The notes beneath the pieces are model-generated. The model saw only the letters and a list, made by a program, of their open reading frames with translations, ran no database searches and was not told the DNA's origin. From Conexibacter woesei DSM 14684 (GTDB lineage: Bacteria; Actinomycetota; Thermoleophilia; Solirubrobacterales; Solirubrobacteraceae), in the NCBI RefSeq assembly GCF_000025265.1, contig NC_013739.1, positions 2,418,001 to 2,482,000 on the forward strand: a DNA stretch of 64,000 bases, given 5' to 3'. The translations under genes and the position numbers were made by a program. Shown piece after piece: positions 17,310 through 26,770 of this stretch; position 1 is the first letter of the stretch, and every line of letters starts with the position of its first letter.

Positions 17310-18857
17310 ATGATGCCGATCCGGTTCGGATCAGCGCTGGTGGTCGCGGGTGTCAGCCTGACGGTCGCCGCCTGCGGTGCGACGGGTGGAGAGGAGTCGG
17401 GCGGCGCGCCGTCGCAGTCGGTGTCGGTCGCCGTCAACAGCGCGCCCGCGTCGCTCGACCCCGCGAAGGCCGCGACCCAGAGCGACACGGTGCTCGCCCG
17501 CGCGCTCTACGACACGCTCGTGCGCGTCGACGTGGACGGTGAGATCGTTCCCGGGCTCGCGACGAAGTGGACGCAGCGTCCCGACAGGGCGGTCTTCACG
17601 CTCCGCAGGGGCGTCACCTGCTCGGACGGCAGAGCGCTGACGGCGAGCATGGCCGCCGCATCGCTGAACCGGCTCGTGGCGCCCGAGACCGCAGCGCCGA
17701 CGGCGTCCTCCTCGTTCGGCGGGGCCGGCATGAAGGCGACCGCCGACGACGCCGCCGGCACGCTCGCGGTCACGCTCGACAGACCCTGGTCGGACCTCGT
17801 CAACGCGCTCGGGATGCCGGCGACGGCGATCATCTGCATGGAGGGCGAGCAGGCGCCGGCGACGCTCGACAGACAGTCGGCGGGCACCGGGCCGTACGTG
17901 CTCGACAGCGTGCGCAGCGGCGACCGCTACACGCTCGCGCGCCGCGACGGCTACACGTGGGGGCCGAAGCTCGGCGCCGTCGGCTCCGGCGAGCAGCCGA
18001 GAGAGGTCGTCGTGCGCGTCGTCGCGAACGAGAGCACCGTCGCGAACCTGCTGCAGACGAGAGCGCTCGACGCCGCCGTCCTCGCCGGCTCCGACGTCGA
18101 CCGGCTGGAGGGCGACGACGCGCTGGAGGTGCAGGAGACCGACGCCGGCAGCATGTTCGTGATCTTCAACGAGGATCCCGCGCGCCCGTTCGCCGACGCG
18201 AGACTGCGCCGCGCGGCGGCGCAGGCGATCGACCGCGAGGCGTTCCTGCGCGCCGTCGGCGGGCGCGGCAGACTGACGCCGAGCATCGTGCAGCCGGGCG
18301 TCGCCTGCTTCGACCCGGCCGTCGAGCAGGTCTTGCCTGGGAACGACGCGGAGGCCGCGGCGCAGACGCTCGGCGCCCACGGCGGCTCGCTGAAGATCAT
18401 CGGGACGACGCTCGTCGGCAACGGCCAGGGCACGACGTACATCCAGGAGGCGCTGCGCGCCGCAGGCGCTGAGACGACGCTTCAGAACAGCGACCTGACG
18501 TCGTGGGCGGGCAAGCTGTTCGACCCTGCGAAGGACTGGGACCTGACCGTCCTCGTCGTCCAGAACATCTCCAACTCGATCTCGCAGGTCGCGAGCCTGA
18601 TGGTCGGCGAGGCGCCGCCGAGAGGCTCCAACGTCGCGAGCCTCCAGAACCCGGCGTGGAAGCGGGCGGTCGCGCGCGCCACGTCGACCGTCGGCGACGG
18701 GCGCTGTGGCGCCTGGGGCGACGCGCAGAGAGCGGTCGTGGAGGACGTCGACGTGCTCCCGCTGACGAGCTTCACCGTCGCCGCCGTCTGGAGCGACGAC
18801 GTCACCGGGCTCGCGCCGCAGGGCATGATCGAAGTCGGCTCGATCCGGGGCCGCTGA
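17310..18857 (+). CDS. Dipeptide/oligopeptide-type ABC substrate-binding lipoprotein (SBP_bac_5)
   Basis: About 515 residues. Signal peptide with lipobox TVAAC, then a G/S-rich linker and the SBP_bac_5 fold: SVAVNSAPASLDPAKA, ARALYDTLVRVDVDGEIVPGLATKW and RRGVTCSDGRALTA are family blocks. Starts at ATG 17310 or ATG 17313 both follow GGAGG at 17300-17304; 17310 gives 5 nt and 17313 gives 8 nt spacing, so the exact start is open. ATG 17298 would overlap the ribosome site and is unlikely. It binds the ligand outside the membrane for the importer encoded downstream. Nine AGA and two AGG arginine codons are present, unlike the permease that follows. Confidence 0.9.
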   Translation: MMPIRFGSALVVAGVSLTVAACGATGGEESGGAPSQSVSVAVNSAPASLDPAKAATQSDTVLARALYDTLVRVDVDGEIVPGLATKWTQRPDRAVFTLRRGVTCSDGRALTASMAAASLNRLVAPETAAPTASSSFGGAGMKATADDAAGTLAVTLDRPWSDLVNALGMPATAIICMEGEQAPATLDRQSAGTGPYVLDSVRSGDRYTLARRDGYTWGPKLGAVGSGEQPREVVVRVVANESTVANLLQTRALDAAVLAGSDVDRLEGDDALEVQETDAGSMFVIFNEDPARPFADARLRRAAAQAIDREAFLRAVGGRGRLTPSIVQPGVACFDPAVEQVLPGNDAEAAAQTLGAHGGSLKIIGTTLVGNGQGTTYIQEALRAAGAETTLQNSDLTSWAGKLFDPAKDWDLTVLVVQNISNSISQVASLMVGEAPPRGSNVASLQNPAWKRAVARATSTVGDGRCGAWGDAQRAVVEDVDVLPLTSFTVAAVWSDDVTGLAPQGMIEVGSIRGR

Positions 18858-18858
18858 G

Positions 18859-19857
18859 ATGTCCGCCGGACCCGAAGCCGCAGTGCTGCGAGGCCGCAGG
18901 TCGCGCGTCGCGTCGCCGTGGCCCGGCTTCGTGGTGCGGCGGCTCGCGGGGGTGGCGTGCGTGCTCGCCAGCCTCGTCGTCGTGACGTTCCTGATGGTTC
19001 ACCTGATCCCTGGCGACCCGGCCCGCAACATCGCCGGCATCAACGCGACCCCGGAGCAGGTGACGTACATCCAGCAGCAGCTGCGGCTCGACGAGCCGCT
19101 GCCGGCGCAGTTCGCCGACTACGTCGGGGCGCTCGCAGGCGGCTCCTTCGGCGAGTCGTTCGAGACCGGCGAGCCCGTCGCCGACGTGCTCGGCGCCCGG
19201 CTCGCGCTGACCGCCGAGCTGGCGCTGCTGGCGGTGCTCGTCGTGCTCTTCGCGGGCGTCGGGCTCGGCCTGCTCGTCGCCGTCGCGTGCCGGAGCGGAC
19301 GCGGCTGGCTCGACACCGCGTTCACGGTCGCGACGAGCATCGGCGGCTCGGTGCCCGAGTACGTCGCCGGGACGCTGCTCGTGTTCGTCTTCGCGGTCAC
19401 GCTCGGGCTGTTCCCGGCTGCCGGCGCCGACACCGCGTCAGGGCTCGTGCTGCCGGTGATCGCGATCAGCATCGGCCCGACCGCGACGCTGGCCCGCATC
19501 GCGCGGCGCGAGGTCGCGACGGTGCTCGAGCAGGACTACATGCGGACCGCGCGCGGCAAGCGCATCTCCGCGCGCCGCCTCTACCTGCGCCACGCGCTCC
19601 CGAACATCCTCACGAGCACGCTGACCTACGGCGGCCTGCTGCTCGCCGGCCTGCTCGGCGGGACCGTCGTGGTCGAGAACATCTTCGGGCTGCCCGGCAT
19701 CGGCAGCCGTCTCGTGGAAGCGGTCGAGCTGCGCGACTACCCCGTCATCCAGGGCACCGTCCTGCTGCTCGGCGCGATGGCATGCACGGTGACGCTGCTG
19801 GTCGACGTCGCGCTCGCCGCGATCGATCCGCGCTCGCTGTCGGGGGACCGGCCGTGA
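18859..19857 (+). CDS. Dipeptide-type ABC importer permease (DppB-like)
   Basis: 332 residues. A hydrophilic start is followed by the first membrane helix with FLMVHLIPGDPARNIAG, the standard DppB opening, and five further helices. The EAA loop that docks the ATPase is in DYMRTARGKRISARRLYLRHALPN. It begins 1 nt after the binding-protein stop and overlaps the next gene by 4 bp. It pairs with the DppC-like half of the fusion protein encoded next. Confidence 0.92.
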   Translation: MSAGPEAAVLRGRRSRVASPWPGFVVRRLAGVACVLASLVVVTFLMVHLIPGDPARNIAGINATPEQVTYIQQQLRLDEPLPAQFADYVGALAGGSFGESFETGEPVADVLGARLALTAELALLAVLVVLFAGVGLGLLVAVACRSGRGWLDTAFTVATSIGGSVPEYVAGTLLVFVFAVTLGLFPAAGADTASGLVLPVIAISIGPTATLARIARREVATVLEQDYMRTARGKRISARRLYLRHALPNILTSTLTYGGLLLAGLLGGTVVVENIFGLPGIGSRLVEAVELRDYPVIQGTVLLLGAMACTVTLLVDVALAAIDPRSLSGDRP

Positions 19858-21785
19858 CGCGCGTGCGCGGGCTCGCGCCCGCCGCCCGCGCCGGGCTCGT
19901 GCTGCTGGCGCTGCTGCTGGCGGTCGCGCTCGTCGGCCCGCTGCTCGCCGGCGACGCTGCCGAGCGGCTGACGGACGCGGGGCAGCAGGGCGCGTCGTGG
20001 GCGCACCCGCTCGGCACCGATCGGCTCGGGCGCGACGTGCTCGCCCGCACGATCGTCGCCGCGCGGCTGACGTTGCTGATGGCGGCCGCCGCGACGGCGA
20101 TCGCGGCCGTCGGCGGGATCCTGCTCGGCACGACGCTGTCGCTGCTGCGGCCGCGCGCGCAGGCGGTCGGCGCACGCTTCGTCGACCTGCTCGTCGCCTA
20201 TCCGGCGATCCTCGTCGCGATCACGGTGACGGCGATCCTCGCGCCGAGCGCGAAGAGCGCCACGGTCGGCATCGGCCTCGCGTTCGTCGCGACCTTCGCC
20301 CGCCTCACGCACACGCTCGCGAGATCGGTCGCCGGGCGCGACCACGTCGCGGTCGCGCGCCTGCTCGGGCTGTCGTCGTGGCACGTGCTGCGGCGCCATG
20401 TCCTGCCGAACGTCGCCGAGCCGCTGCTGGTGCTGACGTCGGTCGCGTTCTCGGCTGCCGTCGTCGCGCTGTCGGCGCTCAGCTTTCTCGGCCTCGGCGT
20501 GCAGCCGCCCTCCTACGACTGGGGGACGATGCTGACGGACGGGCTCGCGTCGCTCTACACGAACCCGATCCAGGCGGTCGGCCCGGCGCTCGGGATCGTG
20601 CTGACGGGCGTGACCGCCGGCCTGATCGGCGACGGGCTCGCGAGCATCCTCGACCCGCGCCAGGCGGGCCGCGCGCGGCGGCCGGTCATCGTCTCTGCGC
20701 CGCCGGCCGTCTCTGCGCCGCCGGCCGTCGCCGGCCCGCCGGCCTTCGCCGACCCGCCGACGGCCTCCGTCGCCGCCGCTTCCGCGAACGGCGCGCCGCC
20801 GACCGCGGGCCTGTCGGTGAGCGGCCTGTCGGTGACGCGCGCCGACGGCGTGCCGCTCGTCAGCGGCGTCGACTTCGCGGTCGCGCCGGGCGAGATCGTC
20901 GGCCTCGTCGGCGAGTCCGGCAGCGGCAAGTCGCTGACGGCGATGGCCGTCGCACGGCTGCTGGGCGCGGGCGTCGGCGCGAGCGCCGACGTGCTCCGCC
21001 TCGGCGAGCTGGACCTGCTCGCCGCGGACACCGACGCGCGCCTGGCGACGCGCGTCGGGGTCGTCTTCCAGGACCCGTCCAGCTCGTTCAACCCCGCGCT
21101 GCGGGTCGGGACGCAAGCGACCGAGGTCGTCCGCGTGCACGGCGGGCTGGGGCGCGGCGAGGCACGCGACGCCGCGGTCGCGGCGTTCGGCGCCGTGCGG
21201 ATCTCCGAGCCGGAGCGGCGCATGCGGCAGTACCCGCACGAGCTGTCCGGCGGGATGCGGCAGCGCGCGATGATCGCCGCGGCGCTGCTCCCCGGACCCG
21301 AGCTGCTGATCGCGGACGAACCGACGACGGCGCTCGACGTGACCGTCCAGGCCGACGTGCTCGACCTCCTGTGCGAGGCGAACCGCGAGCGCGGCACCGC
21401 GATCCTCTTCATCTCGCACGACCTCGCCGTCGTGGCGCAGCTCTGCCACCGCGTGCTCGTGATGTACGCGGGGCGGATCGTCGAGGAGCTGCCGGCGGAG
21501 CTGCTGCGCAGCGGCGCGGTCTCGCATCCGTACACGCGGGCGTTGCTGGGCGCGACGCCGCGGATCGAGCTCGGGGCAGAGCGGCGACCGCCGCGCGGCC
21601 TGCCGGGCCGCCCGCCGCAGCCGGAGCAGCGGCCGGACGGCTGTGCGTTCGCGGCGCGCTGCGCGCTCGCGACAGAACGCTGCCGCGAGACGGCGCCGGA
21701 GCTGGAGCTGGAGCGGGCAGGTGAGGGCCGCCGGGTCGCGTGCCACGAGGCGCGGCCCGTCGCGGTCGGGGAGACGAGCGGATGA
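19854..21785 (+). CDS. Fused ABC importer permease (DppC-like) and ATPase (DppD-like)
   Basis: One 643-residue frame joins two normally separate subunits. Residues about 1-280 are a DppC permease: AHPLGTDRLGRDVLARTI, EAA loop ARLLGLSSWHVLRRHVLPN, and SFLGLGVQPPSYDWGTML. A Pro/Ala-rich linker (about 283-318, with SAPPAVSAPPAV repeats) leads into a full DppD ATPase: Walker A GESGSGKSL, Q-loop VFQDPSSSFNP, signature LSGGMRQR, Walker B LLIADEPTTALDV, H-loop ISHDLAVV, and a C-terminal Cys cluster (CAFAARCALATERC). No stop or shift interrupts the joint. GTG start overlaps the upstream stop. Similar permease/ATPase fusions are annotated in other actinobacteria. Confidence 0.92.
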   Translation: MTRVRGLAPAARAGLVLLALLLAVALVGPLLAGDAAERLTDAGQQGASWAHPLGTDRLGRDVLARTIVAARLTLLMAAAATAIAAVGGILLGTTLSLLRPRAQAVGARFVDLLVAYPAILVAITVTAILAPSAKSATVGIGLAFVATFARLTHTLARSVAGRDHVAVARLLGLSSWHVLRRHVLPNVAEPLLVLTSVAFSAAVVALSALSFLGLGVQPPSYDWGTMLTDGLASLYTNPIQAVGPALGIVLTGVTAGLIGDGLASILDPRQAGRARRPVIVSAPPAVSAPPAVAGPPAFADPPTASVAAASANGAPPTAGLSVSGLSVTRADGVPLVSGVDFAVAPGEIVGLVGESGSGKSLTAMAVARLLGAGVGASADVLRLGELDLLAADTDARLATRVGVVFQDPSSSFNPALRVGTQATEVVRVHGGLGRGEARDAAVAAFGAVRISEPERRMRQYPHELSGGMRQRAMIAAALLPGPELLIADEPTTALDVTVQADVLDLLCEANRERGTAILFISHDLAVVAQLCHRVLVMYAGRIVEELPAELLRSGAVSHPYTRALLGATPRIELGAERRPPRGLPGRPPQPEQRPDGCAFAARCALATERCRETAPELELERAGEGRRVACHEARPVAVGETSG

Positions 21786-22564
21786 AGGCGGCGGCGATGA
21801 GGCACGACGATCCGGTCCTCGCGGTCAGCGGCCTCTCGGTCGCGTACGGCCGGACCACGGTCGTGGAGGGCGTCTCGTTCACGCTCGCCCGCGGGCAGAC
21901 GCTCGGGCTCGTCGGCGAGTCCGGCTCGGGCAAGTCGACGGTCGCAAAGGCCGTCGTCGGCCTGCTGCGCTGCGAGGGCGACGTCGTGCTCGACGGGATC
22001 GACCTGCGGCGCCAGTCGCGCCGCCGCCTGCGCGCGCTGCGCCGCCGCGTCCAGCTCGTGCCGCAGGACCCGTACGCGTCGCTGAACCCGCGGATGACGG
22101 TCGGCGCGGCGATCGCGGAGGCGCTCGGCGACCGCCCGCGGCGCGAGCGCTCCCACGCCGTCGCAGAGCTGCTGGAGACGGTCGCGCTCGACGCCGCCGC
22201 GGCGGCGAAGCACCCGCACGAGTTCTCCGGCGGCCAGCGTCAGCGGATCGCGATCGCGCGGGCGCTCGCGGCCGAGCCCGACGTCGTGATCGCGGACGAG
22301 ATCACCTCCGCGCTCGACTGCTCGGTGCAGGCCGGCGTGCTGGAGCTGCTGCACGAGCTGCGGGCGCGGCGCGAGCTCGCGATGGTGTTCATCTCGCACG
22401 ACCTCGCGGTCGTCTCGAACGTCGCCGACGCGGTCGCGGTGATGCGGCACGGGCGGATCGTCGAGCAGGGACCGCTGGCAGAGGTCTTCGGCGCGCCGAG
22501 GACCGACTACGCGCGCCTGCTGCTCGACGCCGTCCCGCAGCTCGACACGGCGGGCGGGCGATGA
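21782..22564 (+). CDS. Dipeptide-type ABC importer ATPase (DppF-like)
   Basis: 260 residues, a single ATPase domain. Walker A GESGSGKST, Q-loop VPQDPYASLNPR, signature FSGGQRQRI, Walker B VVIADEITSALDC (Ile in place of the usual Pro) and H-loop ISHDLAVV are all visible. It would heterodimerise with the ATPase half of the fusion protein. It lacks the C-terminal extension with the Cys cluster found in many DppF proteins. Overlaps both neighbours by 4 bp. Confidence 0.92.
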   Translation: MKAAAMRHDDPVLAVSGLSVAYGRTTVVEGVSFTLARGQTLGLVGESGSGKSTVAKAVVGLLRCEGDVVLDGIDLRRQSRRRLRALRRRVQLVPQDPYASLNPRMTVGAAIAEALGDRPRRERSHAVAELLETVALDAAAAAKHPHEFSGGQRQRIAIARALAAEPDVVIADEITSALDCSVQAGVLELLHELRARRELAMVFISHDLAVVSNVADAVAVMRHGRIVEQGPLAEVFGAPRTDYARLLLDAVPQLDTAGGR

Positions 22565-24525
22565 CCGCACCCGCCGACGTCCTGCGCCTGCGCACGCTGC
22601 TGTCGGCGAGGCTCACGCGCGACGGCGCGACGGCCGTCTGCGCCGTCGCGGGCGTCTCGCCCGACGGCCGGCGCGACCTCGTCCAGCTGCTCGCGGTCGA
22701 CGTCGGCGGCGACGAGTGGGCCGCGCCGGTCGCGCTGACGCGGCTGGAGGCAACCGACACCGCGCCGGCGTGGCTGCCCGACGGCTCCGGCGTCGTCTTC
22801 CTGTCCGACCGCGCCGGCGAGCGCCAGCTCCACCGCGTAGGACGCGACGGCGCGCCGCCGGTCGCGCTGACGGGGCGCCCGTGGGGCGTCTGCGGCGTCG
22901 AGCCGGCGGTCTCGCCGGACGGCCGGACGGTCGTCGTCGGCGCACGCGCCGTGCCGCCGCGCGACCGCTCCGAGCCATACCGCGTGACGGACGAGATGTG
23001 GCGCCTGGAAGGCGTCGGGCTGGTGCGTGACGCCGTCGCCGAGCTGTTCGCGGTCGACGCCGACGGCGGCGAGCCCGTGCAGCTGACCGACCACGGCGCC
23101 GTGCCGGTCTCGGTCGCGTGGTCGCCCGACGGCGGCGAGCTGCTGCACCTCAGCTTCACGCTCGGCGAGCGGCCGTGCTTCCAACTGCGCGCGCTGCGGC
23201 TCGCCGACCGCGCCGAGCGGCTGCTGTGGGAGACCCCGTTCGAGGGCTTCGCGCCCGTCGCGGCGTGGCGCGGCGCCGGCGAGATCGTCCGCACCGGCCC
23301 CAATCGTGCGCTCGCGCACGCCGAGCCGCTCGACCTCCTCGTGACGGCCGCCGCGCCGGACGCGCCCGAGCGCGTGCGCACGCCCGCGGCCGACGGCTGG
23401 CTGTTCGGCCTGCTGCTCGGCGACTTCGCCTGGGAGCACCTGCAGACGCCGCGGATCGCGGTCGCCGACGACGGCGGCGAGGCGTTCGTCTCCGTGCAGG
23501 TCGGCGGGCAGCTGCAGGCGTGGGGCGTCGCGCTGGACGGGCCGCGTCGCGCGCGGCGGCTGCTTGCGGGCGACCACAGCGCCGTCCCGCTCGACGCCGC
23601 CGCCGGGCGTGTCGCGCTCGGCGTCACCTCGCTGCACGAGCCGCCTGACCTGTGGGTTGCAGAGCCGTCCGGCGCGGTGCGCCGGCTGACGCGTCTCAAC
23701 GGCGGCGACTATCCGCGCGGGGCGCCCTTCGACGTCCTCCCACTGCCGCTCAGCGGTGCCGACGGCACCGCGCTCGACGCGTGGTTCCTGCGCCCGCACG
23801 GCGCCGACGGCCCGGTCCCGACGCTGCTCGCCGCGCACGGCGGACCGCACGCGGGCTGGGGCCAGATGTTCGGCTTCGACACGTGCATGCTCACTGCCGC
23901 CGGCTACGGCGTTCTGCTCGTCAACCACCGTGGGTCGACCGGCTACGGCGTCGACTTCGCGCGCGACCTGCACGGCGACTGGGGCAACCTCGACGCGAGC
24001 GATCTGCTCCGAGCCGTCGACGCTGCGGTCGCCGCACGGCTGGCCGAACCCACGGCGCTCGGCGTCTGGGGCATCTCGGGCGGGGGTTACCTCGCGGCGT
24101 GGCTTGCGACCCACGACGACCGCTTCGGAGCGGCCGTGGTGGAGAGCGCGGTGCTCGACTGGACGATCAACGCCGGCGCCGACATCGGCCGCGTCTTCGC
24201 GTCGTGGCTGACGCGCGCGGGAGAGGCTGCGCCGCCGACACCGGCGCAGCGCGCCGCGCAGTCGCCGGCCAGCTTCGCCGCGAACTGCCGTACGCCGACG
24301 CTGATCGTCCACCACGAGCAGGACCTGCGGACCCCGCCGGCGAACGCCGACAGCTTCTATGGCCTGCTGAAGCTGCACGGCTGCCCGGCCGAGATGCTGC
24401 GGATGCCGCAGACCTCGCACGGCGGCTCGATGGGCCTGGGGCACCCGCGGGCGCGCGTCGTTCAGAACGAGGCGCTGCTCGACTGGTTCGACCGCCACGT
24501 CCGCCCTCGCCGACCGGACGTTTGA
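22561..24525 (+). CDS. S9-family serine peptidase (prolyl oligopeptidase/acylaminoacyl-peptidase type)
   Basis: 654 residues without signal peptide, so cytoplasmic. The N-terminal half has WD40-like PD40 beta-propeller blades (for example APAWLPDGSGVVFLSD and VSVAWSPDGGELLHLS). The C-terminal alpha/beta-hydrolase domain has HGGPHAGWG (oxyanion region), nucleophile S506 in WGISGGGY, D588 in HEQDLRTPP and H620 in QTSHGG. The propeller restricts access to short peptides. It is the last gene of the peptide-importer operon and overlaps the ATPase by 4 bp, so it most likely hydrolyses the imported peptides. Confidence 0.92.
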   Translation: MTAPADVLRLRTLLSARLTRDGATAVCAVAGVSPDGRRDLVQLLAVDVGGDEWAAPVALTRLEATDTAPAWLPDGSGVVFLSDRAGERQLHRVGRDGAPPVALTGRPWGVCGVEPAVSPDGRTVVVGARAVPPRDRSEPYRVTDEMWRLEGVGLVRDAVAELFAVDADGGEPVQLTDHGAVPVSVAWSPDGGELLHLSFTLGERPCFQLRALRLADRAERLLWETPFEGFAPVAAWRGAGEIVRTGPNRALAHAEPLDLLVTAAAPDAPERVRTPAADGWLFGLLLGDFAWEHLQTPRIAVADDGGEAFVSVQVGGQLQAWGVALDGPRRARRLLAGDHSAVPLDAAAGRVALGVTSLHEPPDLWVAEPSGAVRRLTRLNGGDYPRGAPFDVLPLPLSGADGTALDAWFLRPHGADGPVPTLLAAHGGPHAGWGQMFGFDTCMLTAAGYGVLLVNHRGSTGYGVDFARDLHGDWGNLDASDLLRAVDAAVAARLAEPTALGVWGISGGGYLAAWLATHDDRFGAAVVESAVLDWTINAGADIGRVFASWLTRAGEAAPPTPAQRAAQSPASFAANCRTPTLIVHHEQDLRTPPANADSFYGLLKLHGCPAEMLRMPQTSHGGSMGLGHPRARVVQNEALLDWFDRHVRPRRPDV

Positions 24526-24541
24526 ACGCGGACACGGGCCA

Positions 24542-24566
24542 CATAAAGATGGCTTGCTTCTTTATG
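24542..24566. promoter_or_regulatory. AT-rich inverted repeat in the 24526-24671 gap
   Basis: CATAAAG (24542-24548) and CTTTATG (24560-24566) form perfect 7-bp arms around an 11-nt centre; with one bulge the pairing extends outward to CCAC/GTGG. It is clearly more AT-rich than its surroundings. No T-run follows, so it is not a standard terminator for the peptidase gene. It could be a repressor site at the promoter of the operon that starts at 24672, or a weak hairpin. Confidence 0.4.
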
Positions 24567-24671
24567 GTGGAACGGGGCGCGTGATCGGGGGACGACCGCG
24601 CGGAGGAACTGAAACAGGGGGTCGCGCAGCGTCGGCTGCTGCGTGGCGGAACGTCCCGCTAGGGGGAGACG

Positions 24672-25733
24672 ATGCACGCTTCACAGCTTGCGCACGAGCA
24701 GGTGACCTATGTCCCGTTGCTGCGGGTGGCGATGGGCTTCTGGGGTGCGAAGGTGATCGGAGTGGCGGTCGAGCTGGACCTCTTCGGCCGGCTGTCGCGC
24801 GCGGGGGAGATGACCGTCGAGGAGATGCGGGCCGAGCTGGGCTTCGGGGAGCGCGCCGCCGACGTGTTCGCGACCGCCTGCGCGTCGCTGGGGCTCGTCG
24901 AGCGCGACGGCGAGCGGCTGCGCAACAGCGCCGCTGCTGAGACCTACCTCGTCGAGGGCCGGCCGCAGTACTTCGGCGACTACGTCAAATGGCTCGACCG
25001 GCGCGAGTACGCGGTCGCGAGCAGACTGCTCGAGTCGCTGCGCAGCGACGGGCCGGTCACGTGGGAGCGCGGCGAGCGAGACAGCCTGTTCGTGCCCGAG
25101 GACGAGGTGCTGCACGCCATCTTCTGGGATGCGGTCGACTCGTACTCGGCGGCGACGGCCGGCGTGCTCGCCGAGACGTTCGACTGCTCGTCGCATGCGC
25201 GGGTGCTCGACGTCGGCGGCGGATCGGGGGTCTACCCGATCGAGCTGTGCAGACGCTGGCCGCATCTGACCGCCACCGTCTACGACCTCCCGTTCGTCTG
25301 CGACATAGCGCAGCGGCGGATCGAGCGTGCCGGCCTGGCGGAGCGGATCGCGGTCGAGCCGGGGGACTTCCGCGTCGACGAGCGGCTGCCGGGAGGCCAT
25401 GACCTCGCGCTGCTCGGCTCCGTGCTGCACGACTGGGACGAGCCGGTCAACCGCGCGCTGCTGCGCAAGTGCAACGAGGCGCTCGAGCCCGGCGGCACCG
25501 TGGTCGTCGTCGAGATACTGGTCGACGACGACAAGCGCGGGCCGGAGCTGGCCGCCGCGATGAGCGTGAACATGCTGGTCGAGACCGGCGAGGGGAAGAA
25601 CTACACCGGCGCGGAGATCGAGGCCTGGCTGGGCGACGCCGGCTTCGAGCAGGTGACGACGATCCCGCCGTCGCCGCAGACGCCGAACTCCTTCGTCGTC
25701 GGGCGCAAGCCGCCCGCGGCCGCGGGCGGGTGA
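24672..25733 (+). CDS. SAM-dependent O-methyltransferase (acetylserotonin-OMT-like, family 2)
   Basis: 353 residues. The N-terminal 100 residues form a winged dimerisation domain (VELDLFGRLSRAGEMTVEEM). The SAM-binding motif VLDVGGGSGVYPIEL starts near residue 178, and the catalytic histidine H253 sits in GSVLHDWDEP, both typical of plant-like small-molecule O-methyltransferases found in actinobacterial secondary metabolism. AGGGGGAG at 24661-24668 is a strong ribosome site for ATG 24672. It is the first gene of a four-gene operon. Substrate, a hydroxyl on a phenol or enol, is unknown. Confidence 0.88.
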   Translation: MHASQLAHEQVTYVPLLRVAMGFWGAKVIGVAVELDLFGRLSRAGEMTVEEMRAELGFGERAADVFATACASLGLVERDGERLRNSAAAETYLVEGRPQYFGDYVKWLDRREYAVASRLLESLRSDGPVTWERGERDSLFVPEDEVLHAIFWDAVDSYSAATAGVLAETFDCSSHARVLDVGGGSGVYPIELCRRWPHLTATVYDLPFVCDIAQRRIERAGLAERIAVEPGDFRVDERLPGGHDLALLGSVLHDWDEPVNRALLRKCNEALEPGGTVVVVEILVDDDKRGPELAAAMSVNMLVETGEGKNYTGAEIEAWLGDAGFEQVTTIPPSPQTPNSFVVGRKPPAAAGG

Positions 25734-25738
25734 GCGCG

Positions 25739-26761
25739 ATGACGCTCCAGCTCGACGTGCTGCGCAGCGTCGTCGACGTCGATGCCGAGGACTGGGACGG
25801 CCTCGTCGCCGCCGCCGGTGCGCCCGCGTTCTACCACCACGCGTTCCTGTCAGCGCTCGAACAGCTGCCCCTGCACGCGGTCGAGGACCGCGCTTACGTC
25901 GTCGGCAGGGACCCCGGCGACGGCACCCTGCGGTGCGGGGTCCCGACCTACCTGGTGCGGGGCGTCGACCCGATGCGCGTGCTCGCGGACCACGTCCCGG
26001 AGTGCGCGGACGAGCCGGTCCTGCTGAGCCACGTGTGGCACTGCTACGACGGCTCGCCGCCGGTGCTCGGCGGCGACGAGCACGCGTGGGGCGAGATCGT
26101 CGCGACGGTCGAGCGGCTCTCGCGCGAGGTTGGCGCGGCGCGCTTCTGCTTCGCCAACGTCGAGGACGACAGCGAGGCGGCGCGCGGCCTCACGATCGCC
26201 GGGATCCGCTGCGTCGAGATCGACCGCCGCTTCGTGCTCGACCTCGCGCCGGTCGCCGACTACGAGGCGTACCTCGCGAGCATCTCGAAAGGCGCGCGCA
26301 GCAACCTGCGCCGCTACCAGCGGATCGCCGACGACGCCGGCGTCGAGTTGCGCACGCTCGCGCCCGAGGAGGCGGATCTCGACGCGTTCGTCCAGCTCGC
26401 GCGCGGCAACGCGGCGAAGTACGGCAACGCGGCGTACTACGACGAGCAGCGCTTCCCGCGCTTCGTGCGGCTGCTGGGGGAGACCGCGAGGGTGATCGAG
26501 CTGCGCCACGAGGGGCGTCTGATCGCTGGCGGGATCGTGCTGATCGACGCCGCGCACGTGCACTGGTGGTCGGTCGGCTACGCCGACCACGCGGTCGAGC
26601 GGCTGAGTCCCGCGTACCTCGTCTTCGCCGAGATCGTCCGCATCGCGCTCGCGCACGACGTCCGCTGGGTCGAGTGCGGGCGCCGCAACGAGGCGTTCAA
26701 GCGCCGGCACGGCCTCACCCCGCGGCCGCTGAGCGCGTTCGTCTCGCCGGCGCTGAACTGA
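25739..26761 (+). CDS. GNAT-superfamily acyltransferase with BioF2-like domain
   Basis: 340 residues. The central and C-terminal part (about 170-335) matches the BioF2-like/FemAB-type GNAT domain: SKGARSNLRRYQRIADDAGV, then LRHEGRLIAGGIVLIDAAHVHWW and a closing ECGRRNEAFKRRHG segment. The N-terminal half starts with AFYHHAFLSALE, as in related proteins that attach acyl or aminoacyl groups. A GTG at 25730 overlaps the upstream stop and is an equally possible start. Likely acylates a small molecule made by this operon. Confidence 0.75.
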   Translation: MTLQLDVLRSVVDVDAEDWDGLVAAAGAPAFYHHAFLSALEQLPLHAVEDRAYVVGRDPGDGTLRCGVPTYLVRGVDPMRVLADHVPECADEPVLLSHVWHCYDGSPPVLGGDEHAWGEIVATVERLSREVGAARFCFANVEDDSEAARGLTIAGIRCVEIDRRFVLDLAPVADYEAYLASISKGARSNLRRYQRIADDAGVELRTLAPEEADLDAFVQLARGNAAKYGNAAYYDEQRFPRFVRLLGETARVIELRHEGRLIAGGIVLIDAAHVHWWSVGYADHAVERLSPAYLVFAEIVRIALAHDVRWVECGRRNEAFKRRHGLTPRPLSAFVSPALN

Positions 26762-26770
26762 GGCGGTCCG

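Noticed and set aside
18918-19853. Long upstream extension of the permease-ATPase fusion reading frame
   Set aside because: The extra residues are Arg-rich and read the DppB gene in another frame. The GTG at 19854 overlaps the DppB stop and starts the recognisable permease.
20690-20760. Pro/Ala repeat (SAPPAV units) considered as a possible frameshift or misassembly joining two genes
   Set aside because: The frame runs through without a stop, the linker is of ordinary interdomain type, and permease-ATPase fusions of this kind are known in actinobacteria.
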